Source: Candidatus Rokuibacteriota bacterium | GTDB lineage: Bacteria; Methylomirabilota; Methylomirabilia; Rokubacteriales; CSP1-6 | Reading direction: 5' to 3' | Length of the DNA stretch: 54,197 nucleotides | NCBI GenBank assembly: GCA_003220495.1 | Contig: QHSP01000044.1 | Coordinates: 1-54,197 of the forward strand | Part shown: positions 43,343-52,453 of the stretch, piece after piece | Layout: each line of letters starts with the position of its first letter | Position numbering within the stretch: position 1 is the stretch's first letter | Made by a program: the position numbers and the translations under genes | Notes under the pieces: generated by a model | Database searches by the model: none | What the model was told of the DNA's origin: nothing | The model's input: only the letters and a program-made list of their open reading frames with translations

Positions 43343-45427
43343 CTAGCCGGTGAAGCTCTTACCCTCGGCGGCCACCCGGTCGAGCAGGGGCGCCGGCGTC
43401 CAGAAGGCGTCACCGCTCTGCTTCTTGAACTCGAGCAGTCGGTCGCGGATCGCTTTGAGCCCGATCGAATCGGCCCAGAACATCGGTCCGCCCCGATAGA
43501 CCGGCCAGCCGTATCCGTAGACCCAGATCACGTCGATGTCGCTCGCGCGGATCGCGATCTTCTCCTCGAGGATCTTGGCGCCCTCGTTGACCATCGGGTA
43601 GAGCAGTCTCTGGAGGATTTCGTCGTCGCCGATGGGTCGCCGGGTGATCCCCATGGACGTGGCGACGTCGACGATGATTTTCTCGACCTCCGGGTCGGGG
43701 ATCGGCGTCCGATCGCCCTTCTCGTACTTGAAGTAGCCGGCACCGGTCTTCTGTCCGTATCGACCAAGCTCGCAGATGCGATCGGCGACCGGCGCTTTCG
43801 CCCCGCGCCCCTTTCGGATGCGCCAGCCCACGTCGAGGCCGGCCAGGTCGCCCATCGCAAACGGGCCCATCGGGAAGCCGAAGTCGGTGAGCACGCGATC
43901 CACCTGGTGGGGCGCGGCCCCCTCGAGGATGAGCTTCTCGGCCTGCAGGCCGCGCTGGTGCAGCATGCGGTTGCCGACGAAACCGTAGCAGACGCCGACG
44001 AGGACCGGCACCTTGCCGATCCGACGGCCGACGGCCATCGCCGTGGCGACCGTGGTCTTCGACGACTTCTTGCCGCGCACGTTCTCGAGCAGCCGCATCA
44101 CGTTGGCCGGGCTGAAGAAGTGGGTGCCGATCACGCTCTCGGGACGCTTCGTCGCCGAGGCGATCTCGTCGACGTCGAGCGTGGAGGTGTTGGTCGCCAG
44201 CACCGCGTCGGGCTTGCAGATGGCATCGAGCTTGGCGAAGACTTCCTTCTTGATCGGCATCTCCTCGAACACGGCCTCGATGACGATGTCCGCGTCCGCC
44301 GCCGCCTTGAAGTCGACGCTGCCGGTGATGAGGCCCATGCGCTTCTCGACGTCGGCCGGCGTCAGGCGGCCGCGAGAGGCCGTCGCCTCGTAGTTCTTCC
44401 GCACGATGCCGAGCCCGCGATCGAGCGCCTCCTGCGCCACCTCGACGACGGTGACCGGAATCCCGGCGTTGGCGAAGTTCATGGCGATGCCGCCGCCCAT
44501 CGTGCCGGCGCCGATCACCGCCGCCTTCTTGATCTCCTTGGTCGGCGTGTCGGCCGCCACGTCAGGAATCTTGGCCGCCTCGCGCTCGGCGAAGAAGAAG
44601 TAGCGCTGGGCCTTCGACTCTGGCGAGTTCAGGAGCTCGACGAAGAGCTCGCGCTCACGCCTGATGCCCTCCGCGAACGGCAGGTTCACCGCGGCCTCGA
44701 CCGCCTTGATGCAGTTCTCCGGCGCACGGAAGCCGCGCGTCTGGCGCGCCACGCTCTTGCGGAACTCGGCGAAGATCTCCGGCTTGCCCCGCGCCGGCGC
44801 GATCTTGTCGTCGAGGTCGCGGATCTTCCTGAGCGGGCGCTTCTCGTTCAGCGCCTTCTCGGCGAACGCGACGCCGGCCGCGGTGAGATCTCCGTCCACG
44901 ATCTCGTCGATCAAGCCGACCTTGAGCGCCTCGTCGGCGCCGATCGGATCGCCGCTCACGATCATCTGCAGAGCCTTCTGCGGGCCGACCACTCGCGGCA
45001 GCCGCTGGGTGCCGCCGGCGCCGGGGAGAATGCCGAGCTTCACCTCGGGCAGGCCGAAGCGGGCCCCCTTCGCGCCCACGCGATAGTGACAGGCGAGCGT
45101 GACTTCGAGCCCGCCGCCGAGCGCGGTGCCGTGGATCGCGGACACGACGGGCTTCGGCGAGCTCTCGATCAGGTCCAGCACCGAGTGGAGCCCGGGCTCC
45201 ATCGGCGGCTTGCCGAACTCGGTGATGTCCGCGCCCGCGATGAAGGTGCGCCCGGAGCAGACGATGACGATCGCCTGGACGGCGCGGTCGCCGATCGCCT
45301 GCTTGATCCCGTCGTGCAGTCCCTTGCGCACGTGCTGGCTCAGCGCGTTGACCGGCGGGTTGTCGACGGTGAACACGGCCACGCGGCCGCGGGTGCCGAG
45401 GTCTACGGACTGGGTGATCTTCGTCAT
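43343..45427 (-). CDS. fadJ: FadB/FadJ-type enoyl-CoA hydratase / 3-hydroxyacyl-CoA dehydrogenase
   Basis: ATG 45427 with AGAGGAG upstream opens 694 residues. The N-terminal crotonase domain has the oxyanion-hole patterns FIAGADITEF and HGTALGGGLE, with catalytic Glu E108 and E128 (FGLPEVKLGILPGAGGTQRL, in part). The 3-hydroxyacyl-CoA dehydrogenase domain starts with VIGAGTMGGGIA (about 304-315) and has GTHFFSPANVM (catalytic His) and GFPMGPF. Length and order match the bifunctional beta-oxidation protein without a fused thiolase; no thiolase gene follows. It hydrates 2-enoyl-CoA and oxidises the product with NAD+. The fadB or fadJ assignment is not decisive. Confidence 0.92.
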   Translation of the reverse strand: MTKITQSVDLGTRGRVAVFTVDNPPVNALSQHVRKGLHDGIKQAIGDRAVQAIVIVCSGRTFIAGADITEFGKPPMEPGLHSVLDLIESSPKPVVSAIHGTALGGGLEVTLACHYRVGAKGARFGLPEVKLGILPGAGGTQRLPRVVGPQKALQMIVSGDPIGADEALKVGLIDEIVDGDLTAAGVAFAEKALNEKRPLRKIRDLDDKIAPARGKPEIFAEFRKSVARQTRGFRAPENCIKAVEAAVNLPFAEGIRRERELFVELLNSPESKAQRYFFFAEREAAKIPDVAADTPTKEIKKAAVIGAGTMGGGIAMNFANAGIPVTVVEVAQEALDRGLGIVRKNYEATASRGRLTPADVEKRMGLITGSVDFKAAADADIVIEAVFEEMPIKKEVFAKLDAICKPDAVLATNTSTLDVDEIASATKRPESVIGTHFFSPANVMRLLENVRGKKSSKTTVATAMAVGRRIGKVPVLVGVCYGFVGNRMLHQRGLQAEKLILEGAAPHQVDRVLTDFGFPMGPFAMGDLAGLDVGWRIRKGRGAKAPVADRICELGRYGQKTGAGYFKYEKGDRTPIPDPEVEKIIVDVATSMGITRRPIGDDEILQRLLYPMVNEGAKILEEKIAIRASDIDVIWVYGYGWPVYRGGPMFWADSIGLKAIRDRLLEFKKQSGDAFWTPAPLLDRVAAEGKSFTG

Positions 45428-45519
45428 GTGCCACTCCTCTGAAGGGCTCGCCGCGCGGCGCGACGCCGCTCGGGTCGCAACCGTGGCGCCTATGATACTC
45501 CGCGGCGGCCGGGCCCGGC

Positions 45520-46233
45520 TCAGCAGCCGAGCCGGGCCGCGAGGTCGACGAAATCGCTCGCGACGACGTCCCATTCGCGCGCGGGCTTCACGTCCTTCGC
45601 CTGCCCCGGTCCATGCTCGTTCGGTCGCGGGACGAACGCCGTGCGCAGGCCGACCGCGCTCGCGGCGGCAAGGTCTCCGTTGTGGGCGGCGACCATCATG
45701 CACTCGCCTGGTTTGAGCCCGAGGAGCGACGCCGTCGTCAGGTACGCCTCGGGTTGCGGCTTGTAATGGTGCGCGACCTCGGCGCCGAGGACCGTGTCCC
45801 ACGGCAGCCCACCATACTTGGCCATGTTCACGATCAGCGCGACGTTGCCGTTCGAGAGTGTCGCGAGGACGAACTTCTTCTTGAGTCGCGTGAGGCCGGG
45901 CACGGAATCGGGCCAGGGATCGAGGCGATGCCACGCCCGGTTCAGATGATCGATCTCCGGCTCCGAGAGGCCCGTGATGCCGAACTGGACCAGGAGCGTG
46001 TCGAGGCTTTCGCGGTGGAGATCGTCGAGCTTCGTCCACGGGCGACGCCCGCTGCGCACCGCGTCCATCGCGGGCTGGTAGAGCCCGCGCCAGGCGTCGG
46101 CGAACTTGCCCCAGTCGACGCCGAGCCCCTTCTTCTTGCCCAGCGTTTCGCCCTCGCGAATGAGGCTCGATCGCCAGTCCACCACTGTGCCGAAGACGTC
46201 GAACGTGAGCGCCTTGACGTTCTCGATGGCCAT
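45520..46233 (-). CDS. Haloacid dehalogenase type II (HAD superfamily)
   Basis: ATG 46233 with GGAG 6 nt upstream opens 237 residues. HAD motifs are ALTFDVFGTVVDW (nucleophile Asp), ATLSNGN (Ser), HYKPQPEAY (Lys) and MVAAHNGDLAAA (Asp). This arrangement, FGTVVDWRSS and AAHNGDL, is that of L-2-haloacid dehalogenases (HAD type II). The reaction would be hydrolysis of an L-2-haloacid to a D-2-hydroxyacid. Genomes of soil bacteria often carry several such genes with unproven substrates. Stop to next gene (FadB type) is 92 bp. Confidence 0.85.
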   Translation of the reverse strand: MAIENVKALTFDVFGTVVDWRSSLIREGETLGKKKGLGVDWGKFADAWRGLYQPAMDAVRSGRRPWTKLDDLHRESLDTLLVQFGITGLSEPEIDHLNRAWHRLDPWPDSVPGLTRLKKKFVLATLSNGNVALIVNMAKYGGLPWDTVLGAEVAHHYKPQPEAYLTTASLLGLKPGECMMVAAHNGDLAAASAVGLRTAFVPRPNEHGPGQAKDVKPAREWDVVASDFVDLAARLGC

Positions 46234-46245
46234 GACCACTCCGAT

Positions 46246-47307
46246 CTATGCTGTGAGCAGTTTGTGACGCTCGCGATGGTGGGAGCGCTGGTAGTGGGCG
46301 CGGAGCGGGTCCACGCCGAAGTCGTTTCGCGGATCGTGCCAGACCGAGTGGACGTGGTTCGCGCGGTTCTGTGAGTTGTCGTACTCGATGAGGAGCGTGG
46401 GCCCGTGCAGGCGATAGTAGTGCGGCTGCCACGGGTCGATCGGCCCGGCCCACGCGAAACGCACGTTCTCCACCCCGGCCTCGCGCATGCGGCGAAGCTC
46501 ATCGTCGGCGATGTCGGCTCGCATGTTGCGCGCGTACGTCTCGACCAGGCGTAGCGCCAGCGCTCGCTGCTCGGCACCGAGCTCGCCGAGCGAGATGCCC
46601 GCCGGCGTCTTCAGGCTGTCGGCGCGGCCGGGACCGGCGACGATGTCGCCCGGGGACTCGGCCGCGATCACGAGACGGCCGCGCAGGCTCGGATCGACGC
46701 CCCGCACGAGCGTGAACGCGAGATCCTGCTCGTCGGCGAGCATACGCTGCCCGCGCTGAGGTCCCGAGGGTACTTCGGCCGGATTGGCGCCGAAGAACGC
46801 GGGGGTCACGGAGATGGCACGGCTCGGCACGAGCGTGAAGTTCAGCGAGAGATGGTGTCCCTCGAGGCGCCAGCCCCAGGCCCCTGCCGCATCCGGCGCG
46901 CCGAACACGCTCACGTAATATTTTTCGGAGTCGCGCAGGAGTCCGCCGAACGTCTCCAGCTGGCGCAGGACCTCTTCGAGCTTCATCACGTTGACCGCCT
47001 TCGCGTAGCCGACTCCGGAGAGCGAGATCTTGATCAGCTCGTGAGCCGCCGCGCGGCCGGCGGCGGACATCTCCTTGAACGCGACCCCGGATCGCGAGCG
47101 TGGCACGTAGTGCCAGTTCAGGCGCTCGTCTTGAGTGAACGGCAACATGGCGGCACGGCGCTGTCCCGGTTCCAGCGCGGCGAGGAACGCGCCTGCCGCG
47201 CGCGCCATGGCCGCGCGCGGCGAGTCGCCGATCTGGGCCCATGCCGGCCTGGCGGCCAGCACCGCCGTGACCACGGTCCCGTGGAGAAGCTCCCGGCGAT
47301 CGATCAT
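46246..47307 (-). CDS. DUF3500 protein with secretion leader
   Basis: ATG 47307 opens 353 residues with an exported leader (DRRELLHGTVVTAVLAARPAWAQ, partly Tat-like: RR but weakly). The mature protein fits the DUF3500 family: ERLNWHYVPRSRSGVAFKEM, GWRLEGHHLSLNFTL, PAFFGANPAEV, and near the end WAGPIDPWQPHYYRLHGPTLLIEYDN, HVHSVWHDPRNDFG, all in part. The conserved His, Trp and Asp near the end hint at a metal or haem site. The function of the family is not known to me. Confidence 0.88.
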   Translation of the reverse strand: MIDRRELLHGTVVTAVLAARPAWAQIGDSPRAAMARAAGAFLAALEPGQRRAAMLPFTQDERLNWHYVPRSRSGVAFKEMSAAGRAAAHELIKISLSGVGYAKAVNVMKLEEVLRQLETFGGLLRDSEKYYVSVFGAPDAAGAWGWRLEGHHLSLNFTLVPSRAISVTPAFFGANPAEVPSGPQRGQRMLADEQDLAFTLVRGVDPSLRGRLVIAAESPGDIVAGPGRADSLKTPAGISLGELGAEQRALALRLVETYARNMRADIADDELRRMREAGVENVRFAWAGPIDPWQPHYYRLHGPTLLIEYDNSQNRANHVHSVWHDPRNDFGVDPLRAHYQRSHHRERHKLLTA

Positions 47308-47435
47308 ATTGATGGCGCCCCCAATGCTACACTCCACCGCACGCCGAGTCTCGTGATGCGATTCTGCTTGCGGCTCGTGTCGCGAGTGGCCGGACGCCGC
47401 ACGCCCTGACCCTGCCGCCGCCCGCTTCAAAGTGC

Positions 47436-47441
47436 TACACT
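47436..47441 (+). promoter_or_regulatory. Extended -10 box upstream of Liv system 2
   Basis: TGCTACACT (hexamer TACACT at 47436-47441) lies 92 nt before ATG 47534. The identical TGCTACACT occurs at about 47323-47331 in the same divergent gap. A good -35 box is not visible for either. The remainder of the gap shows nothing else I can name. Confidence 0.35.
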
Positions 47442-47533
47442 CCGCGCCACGGATCGCGCGGACGCCGGCTGTGCCATCGTTCAGGTGAAGCGCCGGCGAA
47501 TCGCGTGTGGATCGAGGCATAACGGAGGTCGCC

Positions 47534-48868
47534 ATGGTGGAGCGCAGCCACGAACTGTCCAGACGCAAGCGCAAGGTCAGCCGGCGCGCGTTTCTCAAAG
47601 CTGGCGGGGTCGCGGGGCTCGCCTCCGCGGCCGGGGCCCTGCACGTCAACATCGCGCGCGCCCAGTCGCGAACCCTCAAGATCGGTTTCATCGGCGCCCA
47701 GTCCGGTGTGCGCGCGAACTTCGGCGAGACGACGCCGTGGATGATCGAGCGCATCCGCACGGCCGCGAAGGACGGGCTGAAGATCGGCGGCAAGTCCTAC
47801 GCGATCGAGCTCGTCGTCAAGGACAATCAGTCCGACCCCAATCGCTCCAGCGTCGTCGGCAGCGAGCTGGTGCTCCGCGAGAAATGTGATCTGGTCGTCG
47901 CGTTCGATTCCGACGCGGCCTTGGCTGTCGGCGAGCTGGCCGACGCGCGTGGCATGCCGACGATCTCGACCATGGTGCCGTGGACGGGCTGGAAATTCTC
48001 CCGCGGCGCGACCCCGGACGATCTGATCGAGAAGAGTTTCCCGTACACGTTCCATTTCTTCTGGGGCGCCGGCGAGGTCGTGAAGAATTTCCTGGCGATG
48101 TGGAACAGCGTGAAGACCAACAAGCAGGTCGGCACGTTTTACAGCGACACGCCGACCGGCCGCGCGTTCGGCAACGCGAAGACCGGCCTGCCGAGCGGGA
48201 TGTCGCAACACGGCTACAAGGAAGTCCCGGGCGGCTTCTACAAGATGGCCACCGACGACTTCACGAACCAGGTGACCGCCTTCAAGAGCGGCAACGCCGA
48301 GATCGTCTCGGGGCTCGTGCTGCCGAGCCACTGGGCGACCTTCTGGAATCAGGCCGCCCAGGCGGGCTACCGGCCTCAGGTCTGCACGGTGGCGGCCGCG
48401 TTCCTGTTCGCGAGCGCCATCACCACCCTCGGGCCCCGCGGCGACGGCATGTCGACCGAGGTCTGGTGGACGCCCAAGTTCCCGTACAAGTCGTCGATCA
48501 CCGGACAGACGGCCCGCGAGCTCGCGACCGATTGGGAGAACTCCACGGGCAAGCAGTGGACGCAGCCCATCGGCTACTCGCACGCGGTCTGGGAAGTGGC
48601 GTTCGCCGCGCTCAGCAGCGCCGCGGATCCGAAGGACAAGGAGTCCGTGAAGCACGCGATCGCGAATCTGTCGATCGACACCGTCGTGGGTCCCGTGCGC
48701 TTCAAGGACACGCCCATCAAGAATGTCGCGGTCACGAGCATGGCCGGCGGCCAGTGGCGCAAGACGAAGAACGGGCGCTTCCCATTCGAGCTCTTGATCG
48801 TCTACAACGCCACGGCACCGCAGATCCCGGTCGAAGCGGAGTTCAAGCTCCTGTCGCAGCTCGGCTGA
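47534..48868 (+). CDS. Liv-type ABC substrate-binding protein, Tat-exported (system 2)
   Basis: ATG 47534 (GGAGG upstream) opens 444 residues with a twin-arginine leader (VSRRAFLKAGGVAGLASAAGA). The body is a Peripla_BP_6 protein: LKIGFIGAQSGVRANFGETT, VVAFDSDAALAVGELADARG, GTFYSDTPTGRAFGN. A Tat leader is uncommon for this class and suggests folding before export. It heads the order K-G-F-H-M, unlike system 1. The ligand is unknown and sequence divergence from system 1 is large. Confidence 0.88.
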   Translation: MVERSHELSRRKRKVSRRAFLKAGGVAGLASAAGALHVNIARAQSRTLKIGFIGAQSGVRANFGETTPWMIERIRTAAKDGLKIGGKSYAIELVVKDNQSDPNRSSVVGSELVLREKCDLVVAFDSDAALAVGELADARGMPTISTMVPWTGWKFSRGATPDDLIEKSFPYTFHFFWGAGEVVKNFLAMWNSVKTNKQVGTFYSDTPTGRAFGNAKTGLPSGMSQHGYKEVPGGFYKMATDDFTNQVTAFKSGNAEIVSGLVLPSHWATFWNQAAQAGYRPQVCTVAAAFLFASAITTLGPRGDGMSTEVWWTPKFPYKSSITGQTARELATDWENSTGKQWTQPIGYSHAVWEVAFAALSSAADPKDKESVKHAIANLSIDTVVGPVRFKDTPIKNVAVTSMAGGQWRKTKNGRFPFELLIVYNATAPQIPVEAEFKLLSQLG

Positions 48869-48919
48869 GCCGATCGTCGCCGCCCGGCCGGCCGTCCGGC
48901 GGGGCGGCAGGGTAGCGCG

Positions 48920-49651
48920 ATGTCAGGACTCCTCGAAGTGGCCGGGCTGCAGAAGCGATTCGGCGCGATCGTCGTGGCCGACGACGTCACCTTCTCGCTC
49001 GACTCGGGGCACTGCCTGGGGATGATCGGTCCCAACGGCGCCGGCAAGAGCTCCGTCTTCAACCTGATCGCCGGCACCATCGCGCCGGACGGCGGCACGA
49101 TTCGCTTCGAGGGCCAGGAGCTGGGTCGCCTGCCGCCCCATCTGCGCGCTCGGCGCGGCATCGTTCGCGCGTTCCAGATCCCGCAGCCGTTTCCGCATCT
49201 CACCGTCTACGAGAACGTGCTCGCCGCGGCGTCGTTCGGCGCGGGGCGGTCTGGAGCGGGCGCCGCGACCGCGGCGCTCGACGTCCTGGCCACCATGGGA
49301 CTCGCGGCGAAGGCTGGAGTGCTGGCCGGACAGCTGCCGCTCCTGGACCGCAAGCGTCTCGAGCTCGGCAAGGCCGTCGCGTCGTGCGCGAAGGTGTTGC
49401 TCCTCGACGAGATCGCCGCCGGGCTCACGGAGCCGGAGGTCGAGGAGCTCGTAGCCCTGGTCCGGAATCTGAAGACGAGCCACGCGATCATCTGGATCGA
49501 GCACATCCCTCACGCGCTGCGCGCCGTGGCCGATCGGATCATGGTGCTCCACTTCGGTCGCAATGTGCTGGAGGGGCGGCCCGCGGACGTCATGACCAGC
49601 CGGCTCGTGCGAGAGATCTACATGGGGTTCCGCGCCGATGACGTTGCTTGA
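48920..49651 (+). CDS. livG: Liv-type ABC ATPase LivG (system 2), altered signature motif
   Basis: The 243-residue protein has Walker A GPNGAGKSS, Walker B LLLDEIAAGL and the H-loop IEHIPHAL. The signature is LPLLDRKRLELG rather than LSYGQ. The same kind of change occurs in the LivG of system 1, whereas both LivF proteins keep LSGG. The Walker B Glu is retained. Its end overlaps livF by 14 bp. Confidence 0.92.
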   Translation: MSGLLEVAGLQKRFGAIVVADDVTFSLDSGHCLGMIGPNGAGKSSVFNLIAGTIAPDGGTIRFEGQELGRLPPHLRARRGIVRAFQIPQPFPHLTVYENVLAAASFGAGRSGAGAATAALDVLATMGLAAKAGVLAGQLPLLDRKRLELGKAVASCAKVLLLDEIAAGLTEPEVEELVALVRNLKTSHAIIWIEHIPHALRAVADRIMVLHFGRNVLEGRPADVMTSRLVREIYMGFRADDVA

Positions 49652-50336
49652 GGTCCAAGCGCTCGACGCGTTCTACGGCGACTTCCAGGCGCTCTTCGGC
49701 GTCACCCTCCGCGTCGAGGCCGGCGAGACCGTGGCGCTCATCGGCGCGAACGGCGCCGGCAAGACGACCTTTCTCAAGTGTCTGGTCGGCCTGATCGGCA
49801 GCCGGCGCGGCGAGATCCGCTTCGCCGGCGAGCCGATCGCCGCCGCGCCCGCGGAGCGCATCTCGCGGCTAGGGCTCTCGCTGGTGCCGGAGGGCCGCCT
49901 GCTCTTCCCGTCGCTGACCGTCGAGGAGAACCTCATGATGGGCGGCCTCAGCCGGCGCCCGGGCGCCTGGTCGCTGGCGCGCGTCTACGAGCTCTTCCCG
50001 GTGCTGGGCGAGCGCCGGCGGCAATGGCCGGATCAGCTCTCGGGGGGCCAGCAGCACATGGTCGCGATCGGCCGCGCCCTCATGTCGAACCCGAAGCTCT
50101 TGCTGTGCGACGAGATCTCGCTCGGGTTGGCGCCGCTCGTGGTCGATCAGATCTACGAGTCGCTCGGGCACATCCGCGCCGAGGGCGCCTCGATCGTCCT
50201 GGTCGAGCAAGACGTCAAGCGCGCGGCCGGCGCGGCCGATCGCGTGTATTGCCTGCTCAAGGGACGGGTGACCTTGCACGGCCAGGCGCGCGGCCTGGGA
50301 CTCGAGCAACTCTCGCGCGCGTATTTCGGAACCTAG
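49638..50336 (+). CDS. livF: Liv-type ABC ATPase LivF (system 2)
   Basis: The 232-residue protein has Walker A GANGAGKTT, the canonical signature LSGGQQH, Walker B LLCDEISLGLAP and the H-loop VEQDVKRA. ATG 49638 overlaps livG. It is followed by livH after 21 nt. Confidence 0.92.
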   Translation: MTLLEVQALDAFYGDFQALFGVTLRVEAGETVALIGANGAGKTTFLKCLVGLIGSRRGEIRFAGEPIAAAPAERISRLGLSLVPEGRLLFPSLTVEENLMMGGLSRRPGAWSLARVYELFPVLGERRRQWPDQLSGGQQHMVAIGRALMSNPKLLLCDEISLGLAPLVVDQIYESLGHIRAEGASIVLVEQDVKRAAGAADRVYCLLKGRVTLHGQARGLGLEQLSRAYFGT

Positions 50337-50357
50337 TGGCCTCGTGACGAGGACTCC

Positions 50358-51224
50358 ATGATCTGGGTCGAGACGATCATCAACGGTGTCCTCTACGGCG
50401 GTCTCTACGGCCTGCTCGGCGTCGGCCTCGCCCTCGCCGTCGGCGTGATGCGCGTGGTCAATCTCTCGCACGGCGAGTTCATCGTCCTGAGCGCGTTCCT
50501 GGGCGTGTCGCTCGTCCGCGTCGTCCCGTGGCTGCACCCGCTCGCGCTCCTCCTGCCGGTCGCGGTGATCGCGTTCTGCCTGGGCTTCGGGCTCCAGGCG
50601 GTCCTGATCAACCGGGTCGTGACGAGGCCGGATCCCTTCGCCGGAATCCTCCTGACCTTCGGCGTGGCGGTCGTGATGCGCAACCTCATGGTTGAAATCT
50701 ATGGCGCCGACCCGCGTCACCTTCAGGCCGGCCACCTGGCGCAAGCGAGCGCGGGATTTGGCGGCCTGCACGTCGGGGTCCTGCCGCTCCTGATCCTGGC
50801 GCTCTCGGTCGCCTTGTTCACGGCGCTCCAGCTCGTCCTCACGCGGACGCGGTTCGGGCGGATCGTGCGCGCCACCGCCGATCATCGTGACGTCGTGCGG
50901 CTGATGGGCGTGAATCCCGGGCGCGTCTACAACCTCGTGATGGGCCTGTCGCTCGCGCTGGCCAGCGTGGCCGGCATGCTGCTCGCTATCCGCGCGTCCT
51001 TCACGCCGTACTCCGGCGTCGAGCGCTTGCTGGTCGCGTTCGAGGTCGTCGTGCTCGGCGGGCTCGGGACGTTCTGGGGCGCGATGCTCGGCGGCATCAC
51101 GCTCGGCGTCGCGGAGCTGGTCGGGTTGAGGCTCGATCCGAACGCGGGGCCGCTCTACGCGCACCTCCTGTTCCTCGTCGGGGTGCTGCTGAGGCCCAAC
51201 GGCCTGTTCCGGGCGCGCACGTGA
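50358..51224 (+). CDS. livH: Liv-type ABC permease LivH (system 2)
   Basis: ATG 50358 opens 288 residues with about eight membrane helices. Patterns are NGVLYGGLYGLLGVGLALAVG, NLSHGEFIVLSAF, VRATADHRDVVRLMGVN (coupling loop) and VVLGGLGTFWGAMLGGITLG. The stop overlaps the GTG of livM by 4 bp (GTGA). Confidence 0.92.
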   Translation: MIWVETIINGVLYGGLYGLLGVGLALAVGVMRVVNLSHGEFIVLSAFLGVSLVRVVPWLHPLALLLPVAVIAFCLGFGLQAVLINRVVTRPDPFAGILLTFGVAVVMRNLMVEIYGADPRHLQAGHLAQASAGFGGLHVGVLPLLILALSVALFTALQLVLTRTRFGRIVRATADHRDVVRLMGVNPGRVYNLVMGLSLALASVAGMLLAIRASFTPYSGVERLLVAFEVVVLGGLGTFWGAMLGGITLGVAELVGLRLDPNAGPLYAHLLFLVGVLLRPNGLFRART

Positions 51225-52330
51225 CGCAGATCAGGTGGCGCGCGCTGCAGGCCGTCGCGGGGCTGGGGACCCGCCGGCCGGGGCGCGTCTATCGCTGGTC
51301 GATCGTCGCGGTCTGCGTGCTCGCGGTCATCGTGGCGCCCTGGGTGATCGGCGAGGGTGCGCAGCGCTTCCTGTCCGAGGCGATGTTGATGCTGGCCATG
51401 GCGCAGATGTGGAACCTGCTGGCCGGCTACGCCGGGCTCGTGTCCATGGGGCAGCAGGTGTTCGTCGGACTCGGCGCCTACGGCTTGTTCTTCGCCTCGA
51501 TCTCGCTGAAGGTCGCGCCGTTCTGGGTGCTGCCGCTCGCGCCGCTCCTCTGCGCGGCGGTCGCCGCGATCGTGGCGCTCTTCATGTTCCGGCTGCGCGA
51601 AGCCTACTTCGCGATCGGCACCTGGGTGTTCTCGGAAGTCGTCTCGCTGCTCATCTCCAAGACCGAGCGGCTCGGCGGCGAGCGTGGCGTCGGCCTGCCA
51701 ACCGCGCGCCTCGTCGACCCGCGCTGGCTCGAGCCCCTGACTTTCTGGATCAGCGCGGCGATCGCGGTCGCGTCGGTCTTCGGCACCTACGCGCTCCTGC
51801 GATCGCGCGTGGGCCTCGGCTTGATGACCGTGCGCGACAACGACGTGGCGGCGGCCAGCATCGGCGTGGACGTGTGGCGCAACCGCTTCATTGCGTTCGT
51901 GATCGCCGCGGCGGGATGCGGCCTGGCCGGCGCCGTCAGCTTCACGGCGACGCTCTACGTCGCGCCGGGCTTCGCGTTCGATCCGAACTGGGTGGTCGCC
52001 ATGATGATCATCGTGATCATCGGCGGCATCGGAACGCTCGAAGGGCCGATTCTCGGCGTCATCATCTACTTCGCGCTCCGCGAGACCCTCACGGTGGTCT
52101 TCGGGCTCTCAGCCGGCTGGTATCTGATCGGCCTCGGCATGGTCGCCATCGCGGCAATCCTGTTCGAGCCCGACGGCCTCTGGCCGCTGGTACGCGGCCG
52201 CCTCGGCGGCGACTGGCTCAGCGTCCGACGCGAGCCCCCCACGCCGCCGAGGATCGCTGCGGCAACTGCGGCCGCCGCGGGCGTGAGATCTTCGCCCCAT
52301 GGCCTCGGCGCAACCCCAGGCGACCGCTAA
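51221..52330 (+). CDS. livM: Liv-type ABC permease LivM (system 2) with repeat-encoded N-terminus
   Basis: GTG 51221 opens 369 residues with about nine membrane helices and the patterns GYAGLVSMGQQVFVGLGAYG, LGGERGVGLPT and IIIVIIGGIGTLEGPILG. Residues about 6-20 (WRALQAVAGLGTRRPGR) are encoded by a copy of the dispersed GC-rich element and are not typical for the family; a long Ala/Pro-rich tail of about 35 residues is also extra. It completes Liv system 2. Confidence 0.9.
   Translation: MTQIRWRALQAVAGLGTRRPGRVYRWSIVAVCVLAVIVAPWVIGEGAQRFLSEAMLMLAMAQMWNLLAGYAGLVSMGQQVFVGLGAYGLFFASISLKVAPFWVLPLAPLLCAAVAAIVALFMFRLREAYFAIGTWVFSEVVSLLISKTERLGGERGVGLPTARLVDPRWLEPLTFWISAAIAVASVFGTYALLRSRVGLGLMTVRDNDVAAASIGVDVWRNRFIAFVIAAAGCGLAGAVSFTATLYVAPGFAFDPNWVVAMMIIVIIGGIGTLEGPILGVIIYFALRETLTVVFGLSAGWYLIGLGMVAIAAILFEPDGLWPLVRGRLGGDWLSVRREPPTPPRIAAATAAAAGVRSSPHGLGATPGDR
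51234..51275 (+). repeat. Dispersed GC-rich element within livM
   Basis: GGCGCGCGCTGCAGGCC, GTCGCGGGGCTGGGG, ACCCGCC run on as in the copies at 16231-16276 (minus strand) and 28455-28488. It is read in frame as the start of LivM. Confidence 0.6.
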
Positions 52331-52453
52331 CCCGCCGCGCGCCCCGCGCGGGCGCTCACGCGCGACACCGAACGCGGCGGCCTTCCAGCGCGGATCGGTT
52401 GACGCATCGAGCCGTGCCGCATCGAGGCGCTCGGTCCCTGATATAAGGACGCA

